Assembly: GCA_024763295.1 (NCBI GenBank)
Contig: JANTFU010000064.1
Location: forward strand, 1 to 10,233
Length of the DNA: 10,233 nucleotides
Origin: Anaerolineales bacterium
Lineage (GTDB): Bacteria > Chloroflexota > Anaerolineae > Anaerolineales > Villigracilaceae
Reading direction: 5' to 3'
The notes below the pieces were generated by a model, which worked only from the letters and a program-made list of their open reading frames with translations, was not told where the DNA came from and made no database searches. Position 1 is the first letter of the stretch. Each line of letters starts with the position of its first letter. The position numbers and the translations under genes are program-made. Below are positions 1 to 6,797 of this stretch, in pieces.

Positions 1-408
1 GTGACTCTTTATACGCTTATTTCCATGAGCATGGTTGTTATTCCCGCCTATTTTATTTTTGACCGCCAGCCGCTGCCGACAAACGGCTCATGGACACCAG
101 TCATCGGGTTGACGATGGTCACATTCCTCTCACGTCTCACCCTCTTCCTCGGCGTAAAAAATATCGGCGGGATGCAAACCGCGCTACTCGGTCTAGGCGA
201 ACTCGTCATCACCGTTGGTTTCGGCTACCTTTGGCTGGGCGATCATCTTTCCGGCTGGCAATGGTTTGGTGTGATTGGACTAATCGCCAGTTTGCTGCTT
301 GTCCGCTATGAAAAAAAGGAAATAAAAAAGGGAGTCAGTGGCTGGCTCAGTTGGATTCGTCCACCGCACCAACTCCCTCCGGATATTCCGTGGGGACCGC
401 ACTCTTAA
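1..408 (+). CDS. EamA/DMT-family transporter, C-terminal part (5' end outside the window)
   Basis: This is the last 135 codons of a drug/metabolite-transporter superfamily permease, an inner-membrane protein. The frame is open from base 1, so the GTG there is probably an internal valine codon and the true start lies upstream. About four hydrophobic segments are visible, at residues 2-19, 32-52, 57-79 and 84-102. The stretch from GGMQTALLGLGELVITV to the GWQWFGVIGLIASLLLV segment is the typical end of the second EamA repeat, where a conserved Glu sits in the penultimate helix region. Family members usually have ten helices and about 300 residues, so slightly more than half is missing. Residues after about 103 (lysine-rich, then proline- and tryptophan-rich) are not part of the domain. 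They are encoded by DNA that also forms the terminator of the opposite operon. The substrate cannot be told. The gene converges on the response regulator gene with a 9-bp gap. Confidence 0.85.
   Translation: MTLYTLISMSMVVIPAYFIFDRQPLPTNGSWTPVIGLTMVTFLSRLTLFLGVKNIGGMQTALLGLGELVITVGFGYLWLGDHLSGWQWFGVIGLIASLLLVRYEKKEIKKGVSGWLSWIRPPHQLPPDIPWGPHS
324..377 (-). terminator. Rho-independent terminator of the three-gene two-component operon
   Basis: Read on the minus strand, bases 377-367 (GGGAGTTGGTG) can pair with 340-330 (CACTGACTCCC). This gives an 11-bp stem with two G-U wobbles, followed at once by TTTTTTATTT (329-320). The 26-nt loop contains a small inner hairpin, TGGA-CGAA-TCCA (363-352). 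The stem begins about 40 nt after the response regulator stop codon. The U-tract lies only on the minus-strand side, so it should stop transcripts coming from the right. It lies wholly inside the 3' end of the convergent EamA-family gene. On the plus strand the same stem is not followed by a T-run. Confidence 0.75.
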
Positions 409-417
409 GCGGCTTGG

Positions 418-1164
418 TTACGGCTCTTTGGTTTTGTACTCGAAAACATAGCCTGTTCCGCGCACACTGACTACCGCGCCATCCAAAGCAGGGATGTCGT
501 TCAACTTTTGACGCAATCTGCTCACCAGCGGACGCAAAATTTCGGGGGCTTCATGTTTCGCGGTTTCGTATCCCTGTACCAACAGAACCAGTTCGCGATG
601 TGAAAAAACGCGCCCAACATTCTCAAGAAAAATTCTCAACAAACGCCCCTCTGCCGGGGTCAAGTTAATCTCTTTCTTGCCGTATCTAATTGTGCGGCGG
701 GATAAATCTACCAGTGTGCCATCACTTAAGGTAACGGTGGCAACCCGCTCATCCAGGGGCGTTTCGGGGGCGTAGCCTTCCCGTGAGCGTAGCTTGTCTT
801 CCCGCCGTGAAAGTCCCATCCGCACGCTGGCAAGGATTTGCGCAGGCGAGGCGGGCTTGAGTAAATAATCGTGAATGCGCAACCGCAGCGCCTCGACCGC
901 AGTTTCTGTCGAGCCAAAGGCGGTCAGCAAGATGATTTCGGTATCGGGAGAGATTTCGTTGACAATGCGCACGACTTCTAAGCCGCCGATGCCGGGCATC
1001 CGTAAATCGACAATCATCAAGTCAACATAACGGTTGCGGACATAATCGACAGCGACTTGCCCGTTCTCAGCCGTTGCAACGCTGTAACCTTCGAGTCGTA
1101 AAATGTCGCCCAATGACTTCAGGGCAACCGGTTCGTCATCGACAATTAAGATATTTGGGGACAT
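418..1164 (-). CDS. Response regulator, NtrC-like receiver with OmpR/PhoB-type winged-helix output
   Basis: A 248-residue cytosolic transcription factor that should bind DNA when phosphorylated. The receiver domain covers residues 3-118, with acidic pair D9/D10, phospho-acceptor D53 (VDLRMP), T81 and K103 (LLKPA). The helix after T81 reads AFGSTETAVEAL, which is the style of NtrC/AtoC receivers rather than OmpR receivers. After a linker, residues 145-244 form an OmpR/PhoB-type winged helix: the INLTPAEGRLL helix, the FSHRELVLLV helix, the recognition helix around LRPLVSRLRQKL, and the closing VRGTGYVFEY hairpin. I chose the ATG at 1164 because the receiver starts right there, a GGAGA Shine-Dalgarno sits 6 nt upstream, and the start overlaps the TAA of the preceding kinase as TAATG. 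A longer frame from 1200 would add 12 residues lying wholly inside the kinase gene. The target genes are unknown. It is probably the final output of the operon. Confidence 0.93.
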   Translation of the reverse strand: MSPNILIVDDEPVALKSLGDILRLEGYSVATAENGQVAVDYVRNRYVDLMIVDLRMPGIGGLEVVRIVNEISPDTEIILLTAFGSTETAVEALRLRIHDYLLKPASPAQILASVRMGLSRREDKLRSREGYAPETPLDERVATVTLSDGTLVDLSRRTIRYGKKEINLTPAEGRLLRIFLENVGRVFSHRELVLLVQGYETAKHEAPEILRPLVSRLRQKLNDIPALDGAVVSVRGTGYVFEYKTKEP

Positions 1165-2738
1165 TATTTTTCTCCAATCGGCAAAGTGACCTGAAAACAT
1201 GCGCCGGGCTTATTATTGTTGAGTAATTTTAGCTCGCCACCCAGCGCAGCAATAATATTGTAACTGACAGTCAGCCCCAAGCCGGTGCCACCCTCTTTGG
1301 TGCTGATAAATGGTTCAAAAATATTCTCGCGATTTTCCGGCGGGATACCCATGCCGCTATCCTGAAAAGTGATTTCCACAAAATCCGCCACTTTTCTGGC
1401 GACAATCTCGATTTCGCCACCGCCGGGCATTGCGTCGTAGGCATTCAAAATCAGGTTGAGAAAAACTTGTTGTAACTGTGCGCTCACCGCCATCACGGTA
1501 GGGAGTTTTTTGGGCAGATGTGTTTTTACTTCCACAGCCCTCTTTTGCAGTTGCGTCCCCATCAAGGTCAACACATGCGCCAAAATTTCAGCAAGATCAA
1601 CTTCCTTGGGTTTGACCTTGCCCGGACGATAAAAATCAAGCATCCGCTGAACAGTGGTGGTTAGGCGTTCCAGTTCCGTTTGGGCGAGCACAAAATACTC
1701 ATTCTGGCGCTCTTCGGGCAAATCGTCGTGCCCTGCAAGATGCAAACAGTTGCGCACCGCCTGCAAGGGATTATTGATTTCATGCGCAATCGAGGCGGTC
1801 AAGCGTCCCGCCGCTGCCATTTTCTCTGCCTGCAAAAGCGCTTTTTGCGAATCTTCAATCTGCTTAACATACGCACGCAATTCTTCATAAAGATGTGCAT
1901 TTTCAACGGCGACTGCTGCTTGGCGTGTCAAAATCAGCAGGGTATCCAAATCAATCGCGCGGAACGGCACATCGCCGCTGCTACGCGCCGCAAAAATCAC
2001 CGCGTCAATTTGCGCCTGCATCGAGGGCACCAACAAGACAGATCCCAGCCCAAGCGCCTGCATCTCTTCGTAAAATTCAGATTGGGATGAAGCACCGTCA
2101 TAAAACGTGAGGGGTGCATCCAAATGGCTGAGTACCGTTAAGAAAGTTTCGTTATCGTCCGTGAGAGGGGCTTGATTCCGTTTTGCGAGCAAATGCCAGC
2201 CTTCATCTTGATGCTGATAATAAGCGGCGTTTTCACAACGCAGATGCTTGCAAACGGCTTCTACAATAATTTCTGGCAGTTCTTCAGGGTGTGTTTCCGC
2301 CAAAAAGGTTTCCGTCAAATCAAATAGCGGACGGAGCGCCTGCATGTGCGCAGCATCTTGTTTGCGTTGTTTGTCTGCCAAGGCTTGCTCTGCAGCAGAA
2401 ATCAGTTCATCGCCGTTTTCAAAGGGTTTCAAAATCAAACCGTCCACGCCCTGGCGTAGCGCTTTGATAGCGGTTTCAACCGTCCCAAAACCGGTCATAA
2501 TCAGCGTGGCAATATCCGGTTGCTGCTCTTTGGCAAAACTGACCAGACTAAAGCCGTCCACTTCGGGCATACGGATGTCGACAAGCAGTAAATCGACACG
2601 GTTCTCATGCAGGTAGTCCATCGCCTTCTTAGGGTCAGTAAATGCCAAAGTGCCGAAGCCTGCTTTTGTTAGCAAGCGTTCACACAGCCGAGCGATTCCG
2701 GGTTCATCGTCAACAATTAAGATAAAAGGTGTACTCAT
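1164..2738 (-). CDS. Hybrid sensor histidine kinase (REC-GAF-HisKA-HATPase)
   Basis: A 524-residue soluble kinase with its receiver at the N-terminus, an arrangement that lets another kinase switch it. The receiver (residues 5-122) has D10/D11, phospho-acceptor D54, T82 and K104, with the NtrC-like TGFGTVETAIKAL helix. A divergent GAF-like sensor region covers about 137-285 and a short coiled coil about 285-308. The dimerisation domain carries phospho-acceptor H319 in AHEINNPLQ, and E320-xx-N323 fits the ExxN motif linked to phosphatase activity. The HATPase domain has the N-box (N428/N432), the G1 motif DSGMGI (D460) and the G2 motif GGTGLGL (483-489). There is no membrane segment. The ATG at 2738 is preferred because it overlaps the upstream kinase stop (ATGA) and has a GAGGAG Shine-Dalgarno 8 nt upstream. 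A start at 2765 would add nine residues. The probable partner is the downstream response regulator. The ligand is unknown. Confidence 0.93.
   Translation of the reverse strand: MSTPFILIVDDEPGIARLCERLLTKAGFGTLAFTDPKKAMDYLHENRVDLLLVDIRMPEVDGFSLVSFAKEQQPDIATLIMTGFGTVETAIKALRQGVDGLILKPFENGDELISAAEQALADKQRKQDAAHMQALRPLFDLTETFLAETHPEELPEIIVEAVCKHLRCENAAYYQHQDEGWHLLAKRNQAPLTDDNETFLTVLSHLDAPLTFYDGASSQSEFYEEMQALGLGSVLLVPSMQAQIDAVIFAARSSGDVPFRAIDLDTLLILTRQAAVAVENAHLYEELRAYVKQIEDSQKALLQAEKMAAAGRLTASIAHEINNPLQAVRNCLHLAGHDDLPEERQNEYFVLAQTELERLTTTVQRMLDFYRPGKVKPKEVDLAEILAHVLTLMGTQLQKRAVEVKTHLPKKLPTVMAVSAQLQQVFLNLILNAYDAMPGGGEIEIVARKVADFVEITFQDSGMGIPPENRENIFEPFISTKEGGTGLGLTVSYNIIAALGGELKLLNNNKPGACFQVTLPIGEK
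1171..1175 (-). promoter_or_regulatory. Shine-Dalgarno of the response regulator, inside the hybrid kinase gene
   Basis: GGAGA on the minus strand, 6 nt before the ATG at 1164. It lies within the last codons of the hybrid kinase and decides the start. With the TAATG overlap it points to translational coupling, with terminating ribosomes restarting on the regulator. Confidence 0.75.
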
Positions 2739-5347
2739 CCAGCATTCTCCTCGAGGGGCAACCAAACACTAAAGCGGGCGCCCTGATTTGGCTCACTCTT
2801 TACATCAATAAAACCCCGGTGGTCTGTGATAATGCCATAACTAACCGCCAAGCCCAAGCCGGTACCACCATTGTCGGCATTTGTCGTGAAAAAGGGCTCG
2901 AAAATTCGGGCTAAGTCATTCGGCGTAATCCCTTTTCCGCTATCCTGCACATGCATGACAACCCAATCGGCTTCGTTTTTCTGACCGATTTCTGTACGGA
3001 CAGAGAGCGTCCCGCCATTTGGCATTGCATGAAGCGCATTGTGCAGCAAATTGAGCACCACCTGTTTGATTTGGTCACGATCCATCAGCACCCAGGGCAA
3101 GTTATCTGCCAAATCAAGCGAAAAAACGACGTTGCTCGTCTCAAAAAGATGTCGCATCAAAATTGCCACATCTTCGACAACTTCATTCAAATCCGCTCGC
3201 ACGCGTACACTTTCACTTTGGCGGGCAAAATCCAGTAGACGCCGTACCACATTCCGTGCACGAATCGCTTCGCGTAAAACCAATTCAAGATCGTCGCGCT
3301 GGGGCGCATCAGGCGGCAGATCAGCCAAAACCAATTCCGAGAAACCCGCTACCGTCGTAAGCGGATTGTTCAATTCGTGTGCTAAACCCGCAGCCATTTC
3401 ACCGACCGCCGCCAATTTCGCCGCTTGCACTAAACGATTTTCCGCTTCGCGCTGGGCTTCCATGCGCTCGTTCAATTCTTCCTGTGTGGTTTGTAAAATT
3501 TGAATTGTGTCTTGCAACATTTGATAACGATCTACGTTCGAGACCGCACTGGTTAAAAAACCAGCTAAAGATTCAAGCGCCAGCAAATCGTTGTGATTAA
3601 AGGTGTTTTTATCACGCGATTCAACGTCAATTACCCCCAAAACGCGATCGCCGTCTTTAAGCGCTACACAAATCTCAGAACCGGCATCCCAACCGGGGAC
3701 GTGTACATATTCAGGATGTTTCTCAACATCGTCAACCATCACACTTTCGCCACTCTGATAGACATAGCGCGTCACACCGCCCTTAACTGTATTTTCGAGC
3801 GCAGTCAACGCTGCCTGAATATGCGGGGTTGCCTTCCCGCTAATCCCACTAATCTTGAGTTCATTGTGACGATTAACCAGCAAAACAGCCGCAAGTTCAT
3901 ACGAAAAATATTGTACCAAAATATCGGCAGTGGTTTGGGCAACTTCTTCTATATTCGTTAACCCAATTACCTGCTGAATAACTTCATGAATCAAGCCCAA
4001 ATTCCGAGCGCGCGCTTCGGCTTCATCACGCAGACGCCCATATTCCACCAAGCCGGAGAGATGGCTGGCAATGACGACCAATAAATTTTCATCGTAACTG
4101 CTAAAAGCATCTTCCTGCTCACTTTCGAGCGACAATAACCCGATTACATCCCCACGATATTTGAGCGGGATTACAAAAGCGCTCTTCGCGCCTGGCGTAG
4201 AAAAGGGATATTTGGCATCTTTTACATTCTCAATTCGCAAGTTTCTTCCCTGACGGATAAAACGCGCAATCGGATGTTCCTCTACAAACCCTGTACGTGG
4301 CACAGAACGCCGTTCAAGATGTTTGAACTCGCGTAAAGTACGCCCGTCGGACGAGAGCAAGTAAAGCGAGATGAATTTGGTATTAAAGGCACGTACCAGT
4401 AAAGAGAAAACGCGTTTCACAATTTGGTTTAGGTCTTGCGCTGAAGAAATAACCATCGAAAAATCGTTCAGCATTGCCTGACGTTTTAACTGATCTGCCA
4501 TCTCAGCAAAAGTCACAAACATATCTGTGGATGCGGCTGCATAAACGCTCAAGTGCTGGGCATTCAACCATTCGTTTGCAGTAAAAGGCGTCGCGCGCCA
4601 AAGGGTAACAACCCCGATTAAGCGCTGCCCAACCACAAGCGGCAATGCTAACCAACTAACAGCAGAGTCAATTTCAAGCAGATGCCAATCTGCATCCCCG
4701 ATATCTAGTCGCAGCGGCGCTCGGCTTTGAATAACTTGTGCCAAGGGATGCTCTGTTTCAAATGCAATCTTTGCGCCTAAGGGTTTTTCGGCGTTGTAAA
4801 CAGCCCGCAATTGCAATTTTCGCTCGCTATATAGTGCTAACCAGGCACCATCGGTGGGAACATATTCCCGCAAGCGTTCAAGAATGCGATTCAGTGAGCG
4901 CGGCAGGTCATAAGGGACGCTCATTTGCCCGCCAAAGGTAAAGGCATCCGTGCGCTCGAGCATTTGTCTATCAGGCAGTAAGGGGCAAGTTTTACTAACA
5001 AGTCGCCAGATTTTTTTCTTTGGCGACGCCAGTTTTTTACTGCCCACTACATAAAGCCGTCCCGACGCGGTTATCGGAAAACAGTATAAATACGGCGCGC
5101 CAACATCCACAGCGGATGCCAATTTTCGGGATCGGGAGCGTTCCGTCTGAAGAGAATCTGAAAGCCAACGATCTATTTTTTCATCTGCAAGGTAATTTTC
5201 AAGAAGACGGCGTTCTTTTTTCCCCAAGCGATAACTGCCACGAAAAATCCATCCCAATTGACTATGTTCTGCACAAACAGCCCAGCTTGCCCCGCTGAGT
5301 TCACAGGCATCTTTGAGTACGCTTTCAATGAGATTGAGCTTTGACAT
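2735..5347 (-). CDS. Large soluble multi-GAF sensor histidine kinase
   Basis: An 870-residue cytosolic kinase with no visible membrane segment. Three GAF-type domains can be placed at about residues 150-285, 300-440 and 460-610. The third is the most canonical (VMVDDVEKHPEY, then GVIDVES). Residues 5-125 look like a fourth, decayed GAF: a CFPITASGRLYVVGS strand pair is recognisable but the rest is not. A coiled coil (about 610-645) leads to the HisKA domain with H657 in AHELNNPLT and an ExxN motif (E658, N661). The HATPase domain shows N766/N770, DSGKGI (D802) and GGTGLGL (827-833). GAF domains bind small ligands such as cyclic nucleotides, haem or redox-active groups, but the ligand cannot be read here. 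The ATG at 5347 is chosen because GGAAAG lies 7 nt upstream. An in-frame GTG at 5362 is possible but would contain that site. It is the first gene of the operon and diverges from trmFO. Confidence 0.93.
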   Translation of the reverse strand: MSKLNLIESVLKDACELSGASWAVCAEHSQLGWIFRGSYRLGKKERRLLENYLADEKIDRWLSDSLQTERSRSRKLASAVDVGAPYLYCFPITASGRLYVVGSKKLASPKKKIWRLVSKTCPLLPDRQMLERTDAFTFGGQMSVPYDLPRSLNRILERLREYVPTDGAWLALYSERKLQLRAVYNAEKPLGAKIAFETEHPLAQVIQSRAPLRLDIGDADWHLLEIDSAVSWLALPLVVGQRLIGVVTLWRATPFTANEWLNAQHLSVYAAASTDMFVTFAEMADQLKRQAMLNDFSMVISSAQDLNQIVKRVFSLLVRAFNTKFISLYLLSSDGRTLREFKHLERRSVPRTGFVEEHPIARFIRQGRNLRIENVKDAKYPFSTPGAKSAFVIPLKYRGDVIGLLSLESEQEDAFSSYDENLLVVIASHLSGLVEYGRLRDEAEARARNLGLIHEVIQQVIGLTNIEEVAQTTADILVQYFSYELAAVLLVNRHNELKISGISGKATPHIQAALTALENTVKGGVTRYVYQSGESVMVDDVEKHPEYVHVPGWDAGSEICVALKDGDRVLGVIDVESRDKNTFNHNDLLALESLAGFLTSAVSNVDRYQMLQDTIQILQTTQEELNERMEAQREAENRLVQAAKLAAVGEMAAGLAHELNNPLTTVAGFSELVLADLPPDAPQRDDLELVLREAIRARNVVRRLLDFARQSESVRVRADLNEVVEDVAILMRHLFETSNVVFSLDLADNLPWVLMDRDQIKQVVLNLLHNALHAMPNGGTLSVRTEIGQKNEADWVVMHVQDSGKGITPNDLARIFEPFFTTNADNGGTGLGLAVSYGIITDHRGFIDVKSEPNQGARFSVWLPLEENAG
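2747..2752 (-). promoter_or_regulatory. Shine-Dalgarno of the hybrid kinase, inside the multi-GAF kinase gene
   Basis: GAGGAG on the minus strand, 8 nt before the ATG at 2738. It is the strongest ribosome-binding site in the window and supports the start that overlaps the upstream TGA as ATGA. It encodes residues close to the C-terminus of the upstream kinase. Confidence 0.8.
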
Positions 5348-5354
5348 GGATATT

Positions 5355-5360
5355 CTTTCC
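5355..5360 (-). promoter_or_regulatory. Shine-Dalgarno of the multi-GAF kinase
   Basis: GGAAAG on the minus strand, 7 nt before the ATG at 5347. It favours that ATG over the in-frame GTG at 5362, because the GTG would place the site inside the coding sequence. Confidence 0.6.
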
Positions 5361-5385
5361 ACAAATCCTGAGCGAAACGTGCCTT

Positions 5386-5391
5386 ATTATA
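5386..5391 (-). promoter_or_regulatory. Probable -10 box of the two-component operon
   Basis: A perfect TATAAT on the minus strand, in the 69-bp gap between the divergent kinase and trmFO starts. It lies about 38 bases upstream of the kinase ATG, leaving a leader of about 30 nt with room for the GGAAAG site. No convincing TTGACA-like -35 box sits 16-18 bases upstream. The match could serve a promoter that depends on an activator, or could be chance in an AT-rich spot. A plus-strand TATTAT overlaps it, so the same bases might also serve trmFO. Confidence 0.45.
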
Positions 5392-5416
5392 CCCGTTCCG
5401 ATGATAAAATTGCGCC

Positions 5417-6787
5417 ATGCAAAAAATAAACGTCATTGGTGGCGGTTTGGCAGGCAGTGAAGCCGCCTGGCAGGCAGCCCAAGCAAATTTTCAGGTAAAT
5501 TTATATGAGATGCGACCGGCAAAAGAGACCGGCGCACACGAAAGCGCGGATTTGGCGGAGTTGGTTTGCTCCAACTCGCTCGGATCGAACTTGCCCGATC
5601 GTGCTTCCGGTTTATTAAAAAATGAGATTCGGCGAATGGGTTCATTACTGCTCGAGGTCGCCGACCAAACTGCCTTGCCCGCTGGTGGCGCCCTCGCTGT
5701 GGACAGAGAACGTTTCGCCCAAGCCGTCACCGCAAGGCTTGAAGCGCACCCCAATATCAACATCATCCGCGAGGAAGTGAGCGAAATTCCTGCTGAACCA
5801 ACGATTGTTGCTTCAGGTCCGCTCACATCGGATGCGCTTTCGCAAGCTATTCTCAAATTGACGGGAGAAGAACATCTGTATTTTTTCGATGCAATTGCTC
5901 CCATCGTGCACGCCGAGAGCATCAATATGGAAATCGCTTTCCGCGCCTCGCGCTACAATCGCGGCGACGAAGACGAGGGCGACTACATCAACTGTCCCTT
6001 CACCAAAGAAGAATACGAGCGTTTTAATAATGCGCTGGTCGAAGCAGAGCGTATTCAACTGCATTCTTTTGAACTCAGCATGGAAGAAGGCGTGACCGCC
6101 GGTGCGCACAAATATTTTGAAGGCTGTCTGCCAGTAGAAGTAATCGCCAGTCGCGGCGAAAAATCGCTTGCGTTTGGTCCGCTGCGTCCGGTTGGCTTGA
6201 CCGATCCGCGCACAGGACGGCGTCCCTACGCCGTGTTGCAATTGCGGCAGGATAATCTTGTGGGCGATCTCTATAATTTGGTCGGCTTTCAAACCAATCT
6301 CAAATTTCCTGAACAACGGCGTGTCTTTCGCCTGATCCCCGGCTTGGAAAACGTGACCTTCGCGCGCTACGGGCAAATGCACCGCAATACCTTCATCGCT
6401 TCACCGCGCCTGCTGCGCCCCACGCTGCAATTCAAAACCCGCGACAATCTGCTTTTTGCCGGTCAGATTACGGGCGTGGAGGGCTATGTCGGTAATATCG
6501 CCACCGGTTTGCTGGCGGGGCAAAATTTGGCGCGACTGCTCAATGGGCAAGCTCTCCTCCAACTCCCCCCCACCACCATGCTCGGCGCACTATGCCACTA
6601 CATCACCAATGCCGCCGAAAAAGATTTCCAGCCCATGAAGGCGAACTTCGGCATCATCCCGCCGTTGGACGAAAGCGTTCTGCGTCCGGCAGGCAAGAAG
6701 AGATTGGGCAAACGTGAAAGAGCCGCCGCAAATGCGGCGCGCGCTTTATCGGATTTAGAGATTTATTTGGCTGAAAATTCTATTTAA
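5417..6787 (+). CDS. trmFO: tRNA (uracil-54,C5)-methyltransferase, folate/FAD-dependent
   Basis: TrmFO makes 5-methyluridine at position 54 of the tRNA T-loop, using methylenetetrahydrofolate as carbon donor and FADH2 as reductant. It is a cytosolic flavoprotein. The 456-residue protein opens with the FAD-binding Rossmann motif INVIGGGLAGSEAA, followed by YEMRP. The family signature ELVCSNSLGS contains C51, matching the N-terminal catalytic cysteine of known TrmFO. C237 in the FEGCLPVEVIA segment matches the second conserved catalytic cysteine. Other family blocks are INCPFTKEEY, FGPLRPVGL, YAVLQLRQDN, GFQTNLK, and GQITGVEGYVGNIATGLLAG near the C-terminus, which closes the FAD site. Length is close to the family norm of about 435-470. 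The ATG at 5417 sits at the start of the Rossmann strand and lacks a Shine-Dalgarno. Its stop is 10 bp before the peptidase start, suggesting co-transcription. The gene is intact. Confidence 0.97.
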   Translation: MQKINVIGGGLAGSEAAWQAAQANFQVNLYEMRPAKETGAHESADLAELVCSNSLGSNLPDRASGLLKNEIRRMGSLLLEVADQTALPAGGALAVDRERFAQAVTARLEAHPNINIIREEVSEIPAEPTIVASGPLTSDALSQAILKLTGEEHLYFFDAIAPIVHAESINMEIAFRASRYNRGDEDEGDYINCPFTKEEYERFNNALVEAERIQLHSFELSMEEGVTAGAHKYFEGCLPVEVIASRGEKSLAFGPLRPVGLTDPRTGRRPYAVLQLRQDNLVGDLYNLVGFQTNLKFPEQRRVFRLIPGLENVTFARYGQMHRNTFIASPRLLRPTLQFKTRDNLLFAGQITGVEGYVGNIATGLLAGQNLARLLNGQALLQLPPTTMLGALCHYITNAAEKDFQPMKANFGIIPPLDESVLRPAGKKRLGKRERAAANAARALSDLEIYLAENSI

Positions 6788-6790
6788 GGG
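6786..6790 (+). promoter_or_regulatory. Shine-Dalgarno of the M28 peptidase, overlapping the trmFO stop
   Basis: AAGGG overlaps the last two bases of the trmFO TAA. It is 7 nt from the ATG at 6798 but only 1 nt from the ATG at 6792, so the second ATG is the better start. Confidence 0.6.
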
Positions 6791-6797
6791 TATGGAT

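Noticed and set aside
1..3. GTG at the window edge as the transporter start
   Set aside because: The frame is open to the edge and the protein begins within the second EamA repeat, so the true start is upstream.
380..412. Small hairpins (CGGA-TAT-TCCG and CCGC-8-GCGG) as a plus-strand terminator for the transporter
   Set aside because: The stems are 4 bp long and no T-tract follows them.
3039..3503. A 154-codon plus-strand frame within the large kinase gene
   Set aside because: It is antisense to the HATPase and HisKA coding region. The Ser/Arg/Lys-rich product is typical of a shadow frame.
5813..6382. A 189-codon open frame on the minus strand inside trmFO
   Set aside because: It lies wholly antisense to a clearly conserved gene, shows no recognisable domain, and its openness follows from the codon bias of trmFO.
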